Assembly (NCBI GenBank): GCA_965153455.1
Contig: OZ234497.1
Coordinates: 4,588,001-4,652,000, forward strand
DNA from: Sphagnum compactum
Lineage: Eukaryota > Bryophyta > Sphagnopsida > Sphagnales
DNA length: 64,000 nucleotides
Direction: 5' to 3'
The translations under genes were made by a program, and so were the position numbers. The first letter of the stretch is position 1. Each line of letters begins with the position of its first letter. The notes beneath the pieces are model-generated. The model did no database searches. It was not told the origin of the DNA and saw only the letters and a list, made by a program, of their open reading frames with translations. Below are positions 42,363 to 54,760 of this stretch, piece after piece.

Positions 42363-44549
42363 TATATGTGTGTGTGTGTGCATGTGTGTGTGCAATGGTA
42401 TATATGCGGTTTTAGTGAGTTGTAGACATGCTGGTTCTTCATGACAGTCCATGTTGGTGTGATCATAATTTTAGTTGGTGCTTCATCAAAAATCAATTTA
42501 AGTGGCATGGAATGTGGATTCATCAATGACATGATCACTATTGGGATGGTTTGAAATTCCAAGAGGTGGCATAGTTGGCTTATGCTTTTGCTTTTTCAAA
42601 AAACAAAAAATCATTTCAATTCAGCTTCAATGTTTAACATATGGTTTCAGTTCTACAATCGTTTTCGATCATCAGACATCAAAGTCAGTGCAACAATTGT
42701 GAGTTCAGTTGCTCTTTGGATTGTTAGCATAAGAAGGTGGATAAGCTTGGCCGTAGTAGGTGGGACATTTTAAACATGTACGATCCTATATGTGTATGCT
42801 ACTAGTGTACACTTGGATGAAGTGTAGCAGCTAAATAGTGTGCACTTGGCAATCAAACTTTCCCTTATACAACATGTGTGAAAGTTACATAATACCTGAA
42901 TGAGGTCCATGATTCAGCAAATATGAAGCAAGGGTTTGCATGTAAAAGCTAAAAAGCAATAACAAGTTGGGGATTGGCTTGGTGCACTAATTTAATTCGA
43001 CAAATTGTATCATTGTTACTTTATGGCTTAAAACCTTAGTAAGGTAATAGGCCCATAAACTATGATTGCGCCTTGAATTAAGACCTAGGTTGGGCCCCTA
43101 GTGTTATGTGATATCTTTGGGTGATGTTGCAACAAATGTTGGGTGGATATCAAAATTTGTTTTAGTTGTTTGACAGTTTATTATTGGATAAAGGTATATA
43201 TAATTGGGTGATCTCAAAATGTGAGGTAACCTAGAACAATGAACACCTACAATTATGGACATGTCAAGTATTTATAAAAATATCTAAAACCTTACAAAAG
43301 GGGGTTATATGTCATTGTACCACTTTGGAAGCTTGAAACATGACAAACTTGGTTCGGATATGAAAGGTGAAATGAAATATTTGCATTGTTCACTTTTCCA
43401 GGTGTGCAAATACATTCAAAAGAGTCAATGGGATTATTTTGTAAAAGGATCATGGGTCCTTTTCTAGTCCTTTTCACTTTTTCATATGAAAGAAATTTGA
43501 ATAAAATCTTTTCCAACTTGTTATTGAAAATGCATATAGTTGCTTCGATATATCACATGCTTTTTAGGTTAGTCATTGTTGAATAAATATGAAAATTTTA
43601 AATTATGCAATTTTTGCTAGATTTGGGTTTTGTTGTGAAAAATTATCATACCAACATATGTTAATTATTTTAAGTTTTAGTTTTTTGTATCATAAGTTAC
43701 AACTTTGTTTTATATGTCATAAACATTGGACCCCATTTACATGTGGTAAAGGACACTTGAAAATTTGAGATTTTAAAACATATTTTGAATTTCTAAAATT
43801 TCAATTTCAAGATTCCTTTACCTTAATCCTTTACAAAATTGATTGTTTCTAATGCAACTATTGTTCAAGTTCAAGACTCCTTTTAAAAAACCAAAACTTA
43901 AATTTTAATTTAATGAATTTTCACTTTGAATTTGTCAACATTCATGTTAGTCGTTTAACACAACTTGGAATGATAAAATAACTTTATAATATCAAAACAC
44001 AAACATATGTAAAAAAAGTTACAATTTTCATCATTATTTAACATCGTTTTTGGCTCCTTTGAACATATTTGCACCCAAGTGGCAATGGTGAACATTGATG
44101 CTTGGAAGTGGTGGCAAGTACATTATGGCAACTTGTTATGCTCATCATTAAGTTTAAAATTTTATTTTTCTCAAATTTGTCATATGTGTGTATGAAATAT
44201 AAAATTGTTTGTGTTTGAATTATATTGCACTTTGGGTTTACATTACATTTTGTTTCTCTATAGTGGTTGTTGTTGTCCATTATTGAACTATTGTTTTTTC
44301 AAATGCTGGTCTACCAAGTTTGCATGACTAAAATTTTAGTTTATCTTTTCCCTTCACAATATTTCAAGTTTTACAAATAGTAGTGAATGCAATATGGTAT
44401 TTAGAATTGAGGGGCAAGGAGATCTCGATGTGCCATTTGATAGTCATGATATTGGACAAGAAGTGTTCCAAGTGTAACTATGTATATTGCACATACAAGT
44501 TCAAGTATGGAAACCTTATTCACACATTGTAACATTTTGGTCATTATTC
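42363..44549. other. AT-rich intergenic DNA, no gene seen
   Basis: A TG microsatellite lies near 42367-42391. Otherwise only short frames; no motif was recognised before the hAT relic begins. Confidence 0.45.
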
Positions 44550-46800
44550 AAAGTTAATGATGATGGTGTAGTTGACATTAGGAACCTTCAAACAATGAGA
44601 TGTGTCATTTGTCATAGTGCAATTACAAGTGCTAAGTTATTAGCTATGTGTACTTGATGTAAGAAAAGTTTGATTACATACAATGAGGCCAATGTTATAA
44701 GCCTCATGAAGAAACATGTACAAACTGAACATTCATAGAAGTAAGAGGTAAAGTAAGTAACATGGTGAAAGACCATTTACATTGACCACCTAAAAAAGGT
44801 GATTCAACGTAACATTAGATGCAATCTTTCAATTTTTAAATTGTTGTTGACCATTTTGAGAGAGATGTTCTTATACAAAAGGTATTTGAAAGGAACATAA
44901 CCTTCTTTGTGTAAGAAATACATGCCATTGAAAACTACAAAATGATTATGGTTGAAGCGATTAACATTGAATCTTTGCCCAATAGTTGTGTTTTTTAATT
45001 ACAAAATATTTATAAATGAAGTGTTGCTTACTATTGTTGATCAAATGACCAAAGATAAATATGTCCTCTTTGTTATAAGTTCATGTATTTTAACAACCCC
45101 TTTCAATTTATGGATGTTTAAAGAAACACATGACATTTTTGTTCTTGTTTTAAATTTCATATTGTTGGAATGAGAGCTAACACATGTCACAATTGGTTTG
45201 TTTGAAACAAACACTAATGAAGAAACCATGGCCATTCAATTGTACATTTGCAAGGCATACAATTTGCATACAAGGAAAAATCTTTGATGTTTCCTATAAC
45301 TTTTAGCAACAATTATGTGGAAAACATGACTTGATGAAAAAGAAATTTATTTTGTGAAAGATGAAAGGTTCAACTCCCCTACTTAAACAACAAATCTACG
45401 CATTGTCATGAATTGCAACTGGTTGGACTTGCAAGAGTCATGATCCAAAACATGTTGTGGGCATGTATTGTCCAAAATATGTCAATATGCAAACACCAAT
45501 GAAAATGTTGTCGAGGTTTCACTCATGTTTCAATTAAAGGTGTTCAAGGTGTGATATAAAAATGTATCACATGGCCAAAAATTTAAAAAAAGGCCGACAA
45601 GCATTGAAGGCTATTTGTTTGGCACAAATGGATTTATCATCATGAACTTAACATTCTTGTAAATACCAAGTATTGACCTTTTACCTTGTTTTCAGAACTT
45701 GATTTTTGTTTTTGAGGTTGCATTCTCGTTTCATCTTATAATGTTTCAATGTCATGTTTTAGCCTTGTGTCAAAAGTGTCTCACATCAAATTTCTTGATG
45801 ATATGTTTTGATAAAATTGTGTGTTTCCTTACCATTGGTTTGATGTTTTAGATTTGCAAGCCACATCCTATTACTTCAAGATACTTTGAGTTGTTGATCA
45901 ACACCGAACTTATGAACTACAATATCAAGTGCCCAATGGAAAAACATGGGCTGTCATTGACATCATTGTGAAAACTTTGTCATGCTTCTGATGAATCGAC
46001 ATGTGTTGAATCAAAGTAGAAGGCATTGGTTGTTTCATGATGCTTTGCATTTAACCATCACCTTGGATAATCAATGTCAAAATGAAGTTGAAATAAGAGG
46101 TTTAAAATATAAAATATTTTGTGCAACTAGGCAATGTTTTGATAGGAAATTTAAAGAATTGTAGGTGAATGTGAAAAAAGAGGTTGTTGTTGGTTGACAC
46201 CATTTTTGTCATTCATGATGAAGTTTGACTAAAATAGAGCTAATAATTTGATCATTTTTTTGTTGGACCCATTTCAAAAGGTTGGATTTTGTCACTAAAT
46301 GTGTGTGTAGAGAAATTATCATTTGCACTGTTGAAGAGTATGACTAAAAAGCTTGGATACCATGCTCATGGTTTGCCATGATCGAATCATGCTTTCTTTT
46401 ACTCTTAAAAAGATTAGGATTGATTAATTGCACCCAAACACACTTGTTTTTTTTTTCAAATGTGCATATCAACATTAGAAACCACCAAAGAAGTTGTGAT
46501 TCAAGAATTATCTTTGTCTCAACACTTTTCAATAGACTTGGAAAATTGGAAGGAACCTTTGACATGTTGGAAATCAAGTGCAACAACATTCCCATCTATG
46601 GCTTACTTCACTTGCCAAATTATTGAAATTGTTGGGAACCAAATTGAGATATAGATGATGTTTTCTCTTGTTGGAATATTAATTGTTTTGGAATGTTGTC
46701 ATTTATAAATTCAAAATTTGGACAAGATGATTGGCCAATGATCCAAGGGTAGGTAATGAAAGGTGTGCTAATTTTTTTTCCCAAAAGGTTAATTAAAATC
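44550..46800 (+). pseudogene. Decayed hAT-type DNA transposase
   Basis: Translation fragments in changing frames keep the order of a hAT transposase, which cuts and pastes its own element. A BED-like zinc finger comes first: MRCVICHSAITSAKLLA, CKKSLITYNEANVISLMKK and then HVQTEH (44576-44740). The catalytic part has DQMTKDKYVLFVISS, THDIFVLVLNFI and ELTHVTIGLFETN (45030-45240), which resembles the FALVVNFIxxxWxxxHVTIGLFE region of plant hAT-like transposases. The C-terminal dimerisation region has PLTCWKSSATTFPSMAYFT, IIEIVGNQIEI and MMFSLVGIL (46550-46690), the familiar WWK...FP...ER-x-FS-x-x-G pattern with lost residues. Stops and shifts are frequent, so it is an old relic. Terminal inverted repeats were not identified. 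Confidence 0.6.
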
Positions 46801-47879
46801 TTGAAGACAAACTTGAAGATGGAGTTGATCATGAAGAATTGCCAATTCCAAACCATTCCTACCTATTTAATTTGTTTTTATCACAGCTTCCAAATTTTAA
46901 ATTTTCTTTCTTGTAATTGCATTGTTGTTCATGTTTTTTTCAATCTTCATATCATTAAAACGTTCATTATTTTAATGTTCACAAATTGATCTGTATTTTG
47001 GTTGCAACCTTGTTCAGAAAACAAGGCACCTAAAGACTACACATATGGTTGCACCACATGATAAGCTAGAGTGAAAGAATAACATATTTTGATTATTTCA
47101 AGAGCATTATATTGTCATCTTTGCACAAATTATAATTTTGATTGCATCCTTATTGATGGCACTTTAAAGTGACAACCACTATTGGAAGGTCCCAAACATT
47201 TTCAATAGTTTACACATTTTGTGAATGTGTATTGATTCAATTTTTGTAATTGGTGACCTTATGAGGCCTTTGGAGATGAAGGGAATAAATGTGCAATGTT
47301 AATACATGAGATTTCCTATTTTATTTCTAAAAGTGGGTTGGATTATAACCTATAATTTAACATTGTATCAAGATGTTTCAAAAAAAGAAGAGGGAAGATA
47401 TTTAATAAATAATTCTGAGCTTAAATTGTGATTTAAAAAAATTAAAAGTGTGGGATAACAAAAAGACATTTCAAAGTCACACGTGTAATTTGCATGAGTT
47501 GTTGGAATTAGCAAGTGTAACAAAAAAGCTATCCATCAAAAGTCTCACATTTCATCATATTGTATGCATCATGAAACCACACCATTATAACACATTAACT
47601 AGTTTGATTTTCCTTTGTGCATTGGAGAACTTTGTTGCAAAACTTGAGCACATTTTCTTAGTAGCCTAGTCAAAAAAAATTGTCGCCAAAAATTTCTCAC
47701 ACAAGATTTGAGATTGCTTCAACACAAAGCTTTCTTGTGGCTTGTCATGCAAACAATGTTCAATATGTTATTGTAAGGCTTACATGGTATGTGACATTGT
47801 GTATGCATGTCCATTTTATCATTTGATGATGTGTGTCACATGCCATCATTGGTAACCCTTGCTTGATTTTACTTTGAAA
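46801..47879. other. AT-rich DNA, no gene seen
   Basis: May include the distal part of the hAT relic. No motif was recognised. Confidence 0.4.
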
Positions 47880-48545
47880 ATGGATCACATGGATGAAATT
47901 GACAACACACATGATATTAATGATGTGGATGAATTTGGAATATCTAGGTGAAACTTGACAACACAAATTCAATTAACCATGTGGATGAAATTCAACCATA
48001 TCCATAATGGCCATTTTAGTTCCATGAATTCAATTTCGTATGTCATGTGAAATTTCATCATTTGGTCAAGTTTATTCATACCATTGAATTTCATCCAAGT
48101 AATATTTCATCCATTAGATGTCATTTTCACCTATATATGTTTATTTTTAAACATCTAGTCAATTTCAATTTTCTTTGATACTATCAAAGTTCATCCATGT
48201 AATCATTTTGCCAATATGGCCATTGCATTTGTGCAATCCTTACATCTGTGGACAAAATTTCAATTCCATCACATTCTATCCACATGGACAATTACAAGTA
48301 TCATAACCCTCATTCATGCGCAATACCATTTATTTGTAATGAAAAATATATCCAAATAATCGGTTTCTTGATGTGGTCAAATTTGATCCATTTGTGGACA
48401 AATGCATAGTTATGGTTAAATTTCATCCATTTGTGGACAATTGCATAATAGTGATCAACTTCATCCATGAACAATGTTTCAACTGTTTCATAGGTTTCAC
48501 CGGCGACATTTATTTGAGGGTTTGTTTCATTCATGTTGTCAACAT
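47880..48545. repeat. Degenerate repeats rich in 'ttcatccat'
   Basis: 'ttcatccat', 'catgtggatgaaatt' and 'atccatttgtggacaa(a)t' recur many times. The clearest pair is near 48385 and 48427, about 42 bp apart (atccatttgtggacaaatgcata and atccatttgtggacaattgcata). This looks like an old minisatellite. Confidence 0.5.
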
Positions 48546-48899
48546 TTACTTATTTGATAACACTTAAATTTTTCTTTCCCATTCTTTCATTTTCCAACCT
48601 CTTTTTTTCCCTCTTTTCCAACTGCTGCTTTTTTTTGGTTGCCTTCTTCCTCATACCATTCCATCCATGTCTTTGCCATCAGGAAGTGGCCATTGGAACC
48701 CACTTCTTCATGTGTAATTGGGGTTTTCCAAATTTTATTTCAAGTTATTTATTTTCCACTTGGGAAATGAAGGTGGCTATTTCTTTATCCACCTAAACCA
48801 ATCAAAAAATCATATATTGACAATTATGTGATAACAACATGTTTTAGTTCTTAAAAAATCCTACAAAATAAATTCTGTCAGTGCTTTATATTGGGTAAC

Positions 48900-49175
48900 C
48901 GAGGGTTTGTTTTAAGGAATTGGTGGTGATCATACAGAAAATAGTTTAGCCAAATTTGGCTACAGAAGGTAGAAATAAAGCGAGATCCTTCTAATATTCT
49001 TGGCCACTTTCTGGAAGTTTATCATAAGACTCTGGCGATTAGAAAAGAATTCAATTCGGAATCTGGCGAATTTGGGCCATTTTTCTCATTAAAAATCCTT
49101 TTCTGTAGGTTGAAATCATATTTTTCAGGTCGAGATTTGACGAAAATTCGCCAGTGACAGAAACACTGGGGTAAG
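48900..49175 (-). repeat. CTGGCGA-family element, copy F (minus)
   Basis: Read on the minus strand it gives actggcgaattttcgtcaaat, tcgacctgaaaaat, ggcccaaattcgccagatt, atcgccagag, tggccaagaatatt and agccaaatttggctaaac, matching copy A landmark by landmark over about 265 bp. Confidence 0.65.
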
Positions 49176-49828
49176 CCCCTTGGAGTGGGGCATTAGCCTA
49201 TTTTATTTTTTTAAAATGCCCTTTTTATTTTTTGAGGGCGAAAAGTTTTGCCAAAATTTCACCAGGCAAAAAGAAAAAGAGCTTGAAGTTGGAAACCTAG
49301 GACCTAGCTCCCTAGGACCTAAACCCTAAACCCTGGAATTTGTTGAACTGCCAATTTGTTGAATGGCAGATATGTGAGGGCCCAAATTTCCCACAAGGAA
49401 GTACAATAAAGGGTCAAGGACCATTAAGTTGGACACTACCATCCAAAAGTGTTGACTAGTTGGCTCATAAGAGCCTACTACTACTGGGGTTACTTATACT
49501 CATGCTTCTATTAACTAGTGAGGAGGTGCACCACATTTTTTCTTTTCTCTTTTCAGGAAGAGCCATTTGATTGGCCCACCATCAATATTTTTGGAACATG
49601 TGGCACTCCCCCAACACAGAGGCCAAAATATGGTTCTGTCTCCAAAATATAAGAAGCATGTTTTGTTGTGCTTCCCTTTGGCACCACCCCCACTTTACAA
49701 GTTTTATATACATGGAAGTTGAACTGTGGCAAAAACAATAGAGATATCCGCAAATTCACCCTGTCTTCACCCTGTCTTTTGGGCCTCCTTTCACCCCCTA
49801 ACACTCTTTTAGTGGTATCCGTAACGTA
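49176..49828. other. No gene seen
   Basis: A telomere-like acctaaaccctaaaccc lies near 49317. Short frames only. Confidence 0.45.
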
Positions 49829-50095
49829 AGGACGTTTGATTAAATCTCAGTATGAAATGCTGGAACTAAGGACATTTTATTAAATCTCAGTATGAAATGG
49901 TGAAACTAAGGACATTTTATTAAATCTCAGTATGAAATGGTGAAACTAAGGACATTTTATTAAATCTCAGTATGAAATGGTGAAACTAAGCACATTTTAT
50001 TAAATCTCAGTTTGAAATGCTGAAACTAAGGACATTTTATTAAATCTCAATATGAAATGCTGAAACTCAGTACGAAGTGCTGAATCTCAGCATTT
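49829..50095 (+). repeat. 40-bp tandem array, about six copies
   Basis: The unit gaaactaaggacattttattaaatctcagtatgaaatggt repeats with a 40-bp period (gacattttat at 49871, 49911, 49951, 49991 variant and 50031), plus a diverged unit at each end. Copies are nearly identical. Confidence 0.9.
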
Positions 50096-50518
50096 AATGC
50101 ACAAGGTTCGAGAGGAATTATTGTAGCTGCACAGGTAGGATCAGTGAAAATCTACGTAGCAGCAGTGGAGCCGCTCAGGAAAGACAGGGTGATTAATTGA
50201 TGGTTTTCTGAGTTTCAACCGCCCCCCACCCCCCCGCCCCTTTGAATGCTAATGTAAATTTTTTCAGGTTTTTTTTTAATCTCACCCTGTGTATGACCAA
50301 ACTCAGGGTATTGGTGCTGTCTTTTTCTGACTTTACGGATATCTCTAATATGGGATAAAAAATGAAGTGCTATTGGGAACATCTTAAGGAACACAATGAG
50401 AACTTGATGGGAACTTAATAGGAACACATTGGGAACATACCCAAATAAACAAAAAATCCCTCCCCCTCCACCCAAAAATGTACCAGTCTGAAAATGGGAA
50501 ATTTCAAACTGGGGTTTT

Positions 50519-50625
50519 ACATCACTGCCCCCAATAGGTACCCCCAAGTACCCTAAACCCAATAAGTACCCCCAGTTTATAATGGGTTTAGGGTACTTGG
50601 GGGTACCTGTTGGGGGCAGTGATGG
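50519..50625. repeat. Long hairpin, 42-bp arms, 1 mismatch
   Basis: Arms 50520-50561 (catcactgcccccaatagg...ctaaaccca) and 50583-50624 (tgggtttaggg...gcagtgatg) are reverse complements with one T/C difference and a 21-nt loop. Partial pairing continues outside (ggggtttt with gaaaccc). Confidence 0.85.
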
Positions 50626-50639
50626 GAAACCCAATCACA

Positions 50640-52459
50640 AACAATTTTCGAAAACAATTCTTAGTAACCGTAGTATAGCCAGGCAGGTTCCACAGTAAAT
50701 AATTTTGAGTTAAAAAAATTCAGCAATTTTGAGAATATTCTTAAAAATATGCTATCAAAGATCTTTGAAAATGAGAGAAAATACGTGTTTATAATGATTC
50801 CTGACAATAGTTCCCAATTATAATTTTTATAATAGTTCTTGAAATTAGCATCCAGGGTTGAAAATAGTTTCTATTGATTAACAAACTTTCCAAAATACTA
50901 AAATTTGAAAAAAATAAAAATAAAAATACATTATTTTTATTATTTCTTTAAATTATTATACTGAAATACTAGGAAACATTAATTAATTCTTCAACAAAAT
51001 ATGGCCAAACCTACCAGGCTAATACAATAATATATATGTATGTTGAGTGTCCTTTATCTTGGAAATGTCCAAAGTGATGAGCATCTTTTTTCATGATGGG
51101 GCCAATCAAGAAGGCCCCTCTTACAATAGGCCCTGCAGGAATTCTTAATCATATGACCTACCTAATTATTGTAATCAAACTCCTGAAATTTAAAAAAAAA
51201 AATGAGAGCAAAACAAGAGGTGAGAAGGTACTCAAAATTGCTTTAATTATGATTTGCAAACTTCATTTGGTTTTTATTATTGGGGTTTCATGATTGACCT
51301 AAAACCATCACTCCAGAAATTTAGGGTTTGACATTGCGCAAAGCTGATTTGTTTCTTGGCTTCGAAAATTAGGGTTTGCTGATCGCAGAAAGCGAGCGGA
51401 TGGGGAGTTTCGATCGACTGTGTGCTACTGTGCGAAAATCGAATTGAGTACAACTTTTGATGACAACGAAAAAGTTTTGGTTTGTTTTTGGTGTTGGAGA
51501 GTCGAGTGTTCGATGGTTGACGAAGTTGATTTGTTGTTGTTGTTAGAGGACGGTTTGGATCGAGTAGTTGTTGCTGCTGCTGCTGCGCGTCAGCTGCTAC
51601 TTGGTGCTTGAGGGAGGGTAGGGGTTGGTTGGTGCAGGAAGAGTGGGACCCTCCCCCTTCTTCACCTTTCTCACCTCCGTTTGTGTCCTACTCTCAGTCA
51701 CGAAAGCCTGTTCCCGTCCCCACTTTCCACAATTGTTCATCATTCTTTCGCATGTACATCAGGCAAGACAAAGCGCAATCGATCATGTTGGTACTGTATC
51801 ATCATCATCTTGTCCATCGTCTTCATCATCACCTTCTTCTACTGTTACAATAGTTTTACTTTCATGCTTTGCAATCTCTCTCACAAGCGGCAAGCTAAGA
51901 GTAAACACGCGCAGCTCATAATGGAAGCAAGGCACAAAAGGCAACAAAGAGCTAGCTTCCTTCCTTCCGCAACGAGGCTTACTTCTTCCATTATTGCTGT
52001 CGGCCGTTTGCATCTTATGCCCGCCGGTTGTTATATAAGGTAAATGCAGTACTAGTATTGCTCGCTGCTCTCTCCATTTCGGTGTCGGAAGCCACGAAAA
52101 AAACTTCCAATGAAAGAGAGCTGTTCTGCTCTTGTGTTGGATTGCCATCGCAAACAAAGTAGTTGTGATGATGATGATGATGAGTAGGATGCTGGCCGGC
52201 AAGAGGAGATTCTTTCTTTCTTGCGCTCGCGCAATCAGTAAGAGAAGCGTTGTTATTTTTTCTTGATCACAAGAAGAAAACAAGAATTCGGTTGTTGTTG
52301 AATCCAGAGAGGAGTACAAGAAGGGAGTTGTCGTCAGTATCTGGATCGGAACTTTTGTTGTTGGGAGGAAGAGAGAGAGAAGAGAGAGAGAGAGAGAGCG
52401 GCCTTTTCCTGTTGTTGTCGCGGGGAAGGTGACTGAATGTTGCTTGGAGGTGGAGAAGA
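50640..52459. other. Intergenic and probable 5' UTR/promoter of the exostosin gene
   Basis: AT-rich to about 51300, then GC rises toward the gene. 'attagggtttg'-type motifs occur near 51325 and 51370. A purine GA microsatellite (about 52370-52400) lies 60 bp before the ATG, probably in the 5' leader. Open frames on both strands at 51.6-52.3 kb have no domains. Confidence 0.45.
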
Positions 52460-54760
52460 ATGAGCATGGCGGATGAGATCACATGTAGGGCGGAGAAGGT
52501 AACGAAGCGCGGGGGCGGGACGACAGGAAAGGAAAGCCCTCCGCCGCCCTTGCTTGACAGGAAGCAGCAGCAGCACCTACATGATGGCAATCCACCTTTT
52601 CTCCCCCTCCCGGTTAGCACACACGATGTGCAGAAAGGCGGTGATTCCACGGGCTACGTGCGGCCTTTGCGAGGGTACGAGAATCTGATGCCTAGGCGTT
52701 CCGTGGTGGCCATCATCACTCTTGTCGCCGTCTTCGCTTTGTCCGGATTCATCATCGTTGCGCGCTCCTTGGGTGTGCCTGTGGTGGAACAACAAAGAGT
52801 CGCCGCTGCTGCTTACATCCCTTATCCGAAGATCGGCTCTCCCTTTCAAGTCTCGCGGATAGCAGCAGCTGATGAGGAGGAAGACCCTGCTGAGCAACGC
52901 TCCGTTTTCGATGAGATCCTTACGCATTCAGATGGCATGCGTTCCGGTATGGACGAGCCACTCAGCTATGCTCCTCCTCCAGGGTGCGATCCGCTCACAG
53001 CCAAGCTCAAAGTCTTCATGTATGATTTGCCTCCAGAGTTTCACTATGGAATGATTGCCAAAGAGAAGTTTCCTGCTGGAAAGGTATGGCCTAAGGATTC
53101 TTCTGACATACCTGAGTATCCTGGAGGCCTCTACCAGCAGCATAGTCCTGAGTATTGGCTCACCTCTGATCTGTTCACTTCCAATTTGCCCGGTCGGCAC
53201 ACCCCATGTACAGCTTTTCGTGTGGATGATTGGAGAACAGCGGATGTCATCTTTGTCCCATTCTTTGCATCTCTGAGCTACAACAAATTCTCAAAGCCAG
53301 AGCTCAATTCTGAAGAGAATGAAGAGCTTCAGAGGAAGCTGGAGCACTACTTGAAGAGGCAACCAGCATGGCAAACTTCTGGAGGGGTTGACCATGTTAT
53401 TGTCATCCATCATCCCAATAGCATGCACATCATGCGTGATGCTTTGCACTCTGCCATGTTCGTGGTTGCTGATTTTGGTCGCTATACCCCAGAAATTGCT
53501 AACATCACTAAAGATGTTGTAGCACCCTACAAGCATGTTGTTCTATCTTATCATGATGACCACTCCACCTTCAACAATCGCAACACTCTTCTCTTCTTCC
53601 AGGGTGCTATCATCAGAAAACAGGTAAGGCATCATCATCAACCACACCCACCCTCATTTTCTCAACCCTTCTCCTTGTCATTGTTTTGACCTTCCAGGTA
53701 ACTAACTGCAAATGGCCATTTCTTAAGGCCTCCCTTCTTAATGTCTAAACAGACAGTCAATTCCTCTGCAAGGTATCCTACATATCCACAGTCAGATCTG
53801 CTTTAGGGTTTTCAGTTGCCTTGTTCAGAGATCATATTCATGCATTTGCTAGCACTGCACCAAAAGCCAGCATTGATGGTGTATGTTATCATCAAGGACT
53901 GCACCTCAAATCAAGCTGCACAATGCCCCAATACTCAGAAGCCAATTTACTTCTGGCGATGGAAGGGGAGAATAAGCACATGGCATTCTCTCATCCCAAC
54001 CAAACCCTGTATTGCTTCAAGTTGACTCTGAGGTGCAGTTGCTTTGTAGGGTGAATATTCAGGCCATCTCTTTTTCCATTGTCCAGCCCTTTGTAAGCAT
54101 CTTTGCTTGCAATTTATGGAACCTACCTATTATAGGTGAGTGTGCAAGTGTGTTCAGATGTAGGAAATCAAGCAATTCTGAATAATGAGTTAGAGTCCTT
54201 CATGGTATTGAAACAAACTGCTTGGATATGTGCAGGGGGGCATCATCCGGCAACAACTTTATGAGTTGTTGAACGACGAACCAGGTGTCCACTTTGAATC
54301 AGGCAACACTCAAAGTGATGGAATTCAAAGTGCAACAAAGGGCATGCAATCATCCAAGTTCTGTCTTCACCTGGCTGGTGATACCCCATCATCAAACCGT
54401 CTGTTTGATGCTATTGCAAGCCATTGTGTCCCTGTTGTTATCAGTGATGAGATTGAGCTGCCCTATGAAGATGTACTAGATTACAGAGAGTTTTGCATTT
54501 TTGTGAAGTCAGAAAATGCCCTCCAGAAGGGTTTTGTGGTGAAGCTGTTGAGGAGCATAAAGAGTGAGGAATGGGTCAAGATGTGGAAGAGATTGAAGCA
54601 AGTGGAGCTTCATTTCAGATATCAACATCCTTCAGAACCTGATGATGCTGTTAACATGGTATGGAAGGCCATAGCTCGCAAGGTGCCTCCTCTAAAATTT
54701 TCCCTAAACAAACAGAACCGTTACAAGAGGTCAGAGCAAAGTTCCCCTACTGACCATTAG
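52460..54760 (+). CDS. GT47 exostosin-family glycosyltransferase
   Basis: Probable Golgi type II membrane enzyme of the plant exostosin (GT47) family, whose members transfer sugars to cell-wall polysaccharides or glycoproteins; the substrate cannot be read from sequence. Exons 52460-53623 and 54236-54760 join in phase (GT donor at 53624, gtgcag acceptor at 54235) to give 562 residues. A second ATG two codons on is equally possible as start. A signal-anchor helix (SVVAIITLVAVFALSGFIIV) lies near residues 80-100 after a short cytosolic tail rich in Pro and Gln. The lumenal domain has KLKVFMYDLPPEFHYGM, DDWRTADVIFVPFFASLSYN and VDHVIVIHHPNS. The conserved C-terminal block is FCLHLAGDTPSSNRLFDAI and then CVPVVISDEIELPYEDVLDY. 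Length and motifs are complete, so it looks functional. Confidence 0.92.

Noticed and set aside
49829-50095. CRISPR-like regular spacing
   Set aside because: Units are contiguous 40-bp repeats without unique spacers, and the genome is a plant's.
50215-50634. 139-codon minus-strand frame
   Set aside because: Covers the hairpin and a C-run; Gly/Pro bias comes from these.
51783-52319. 178-codon minus-strand frame
   Set aside because: Lies in the probable exostosin promoter/leader; biased residues and no recognisable family.
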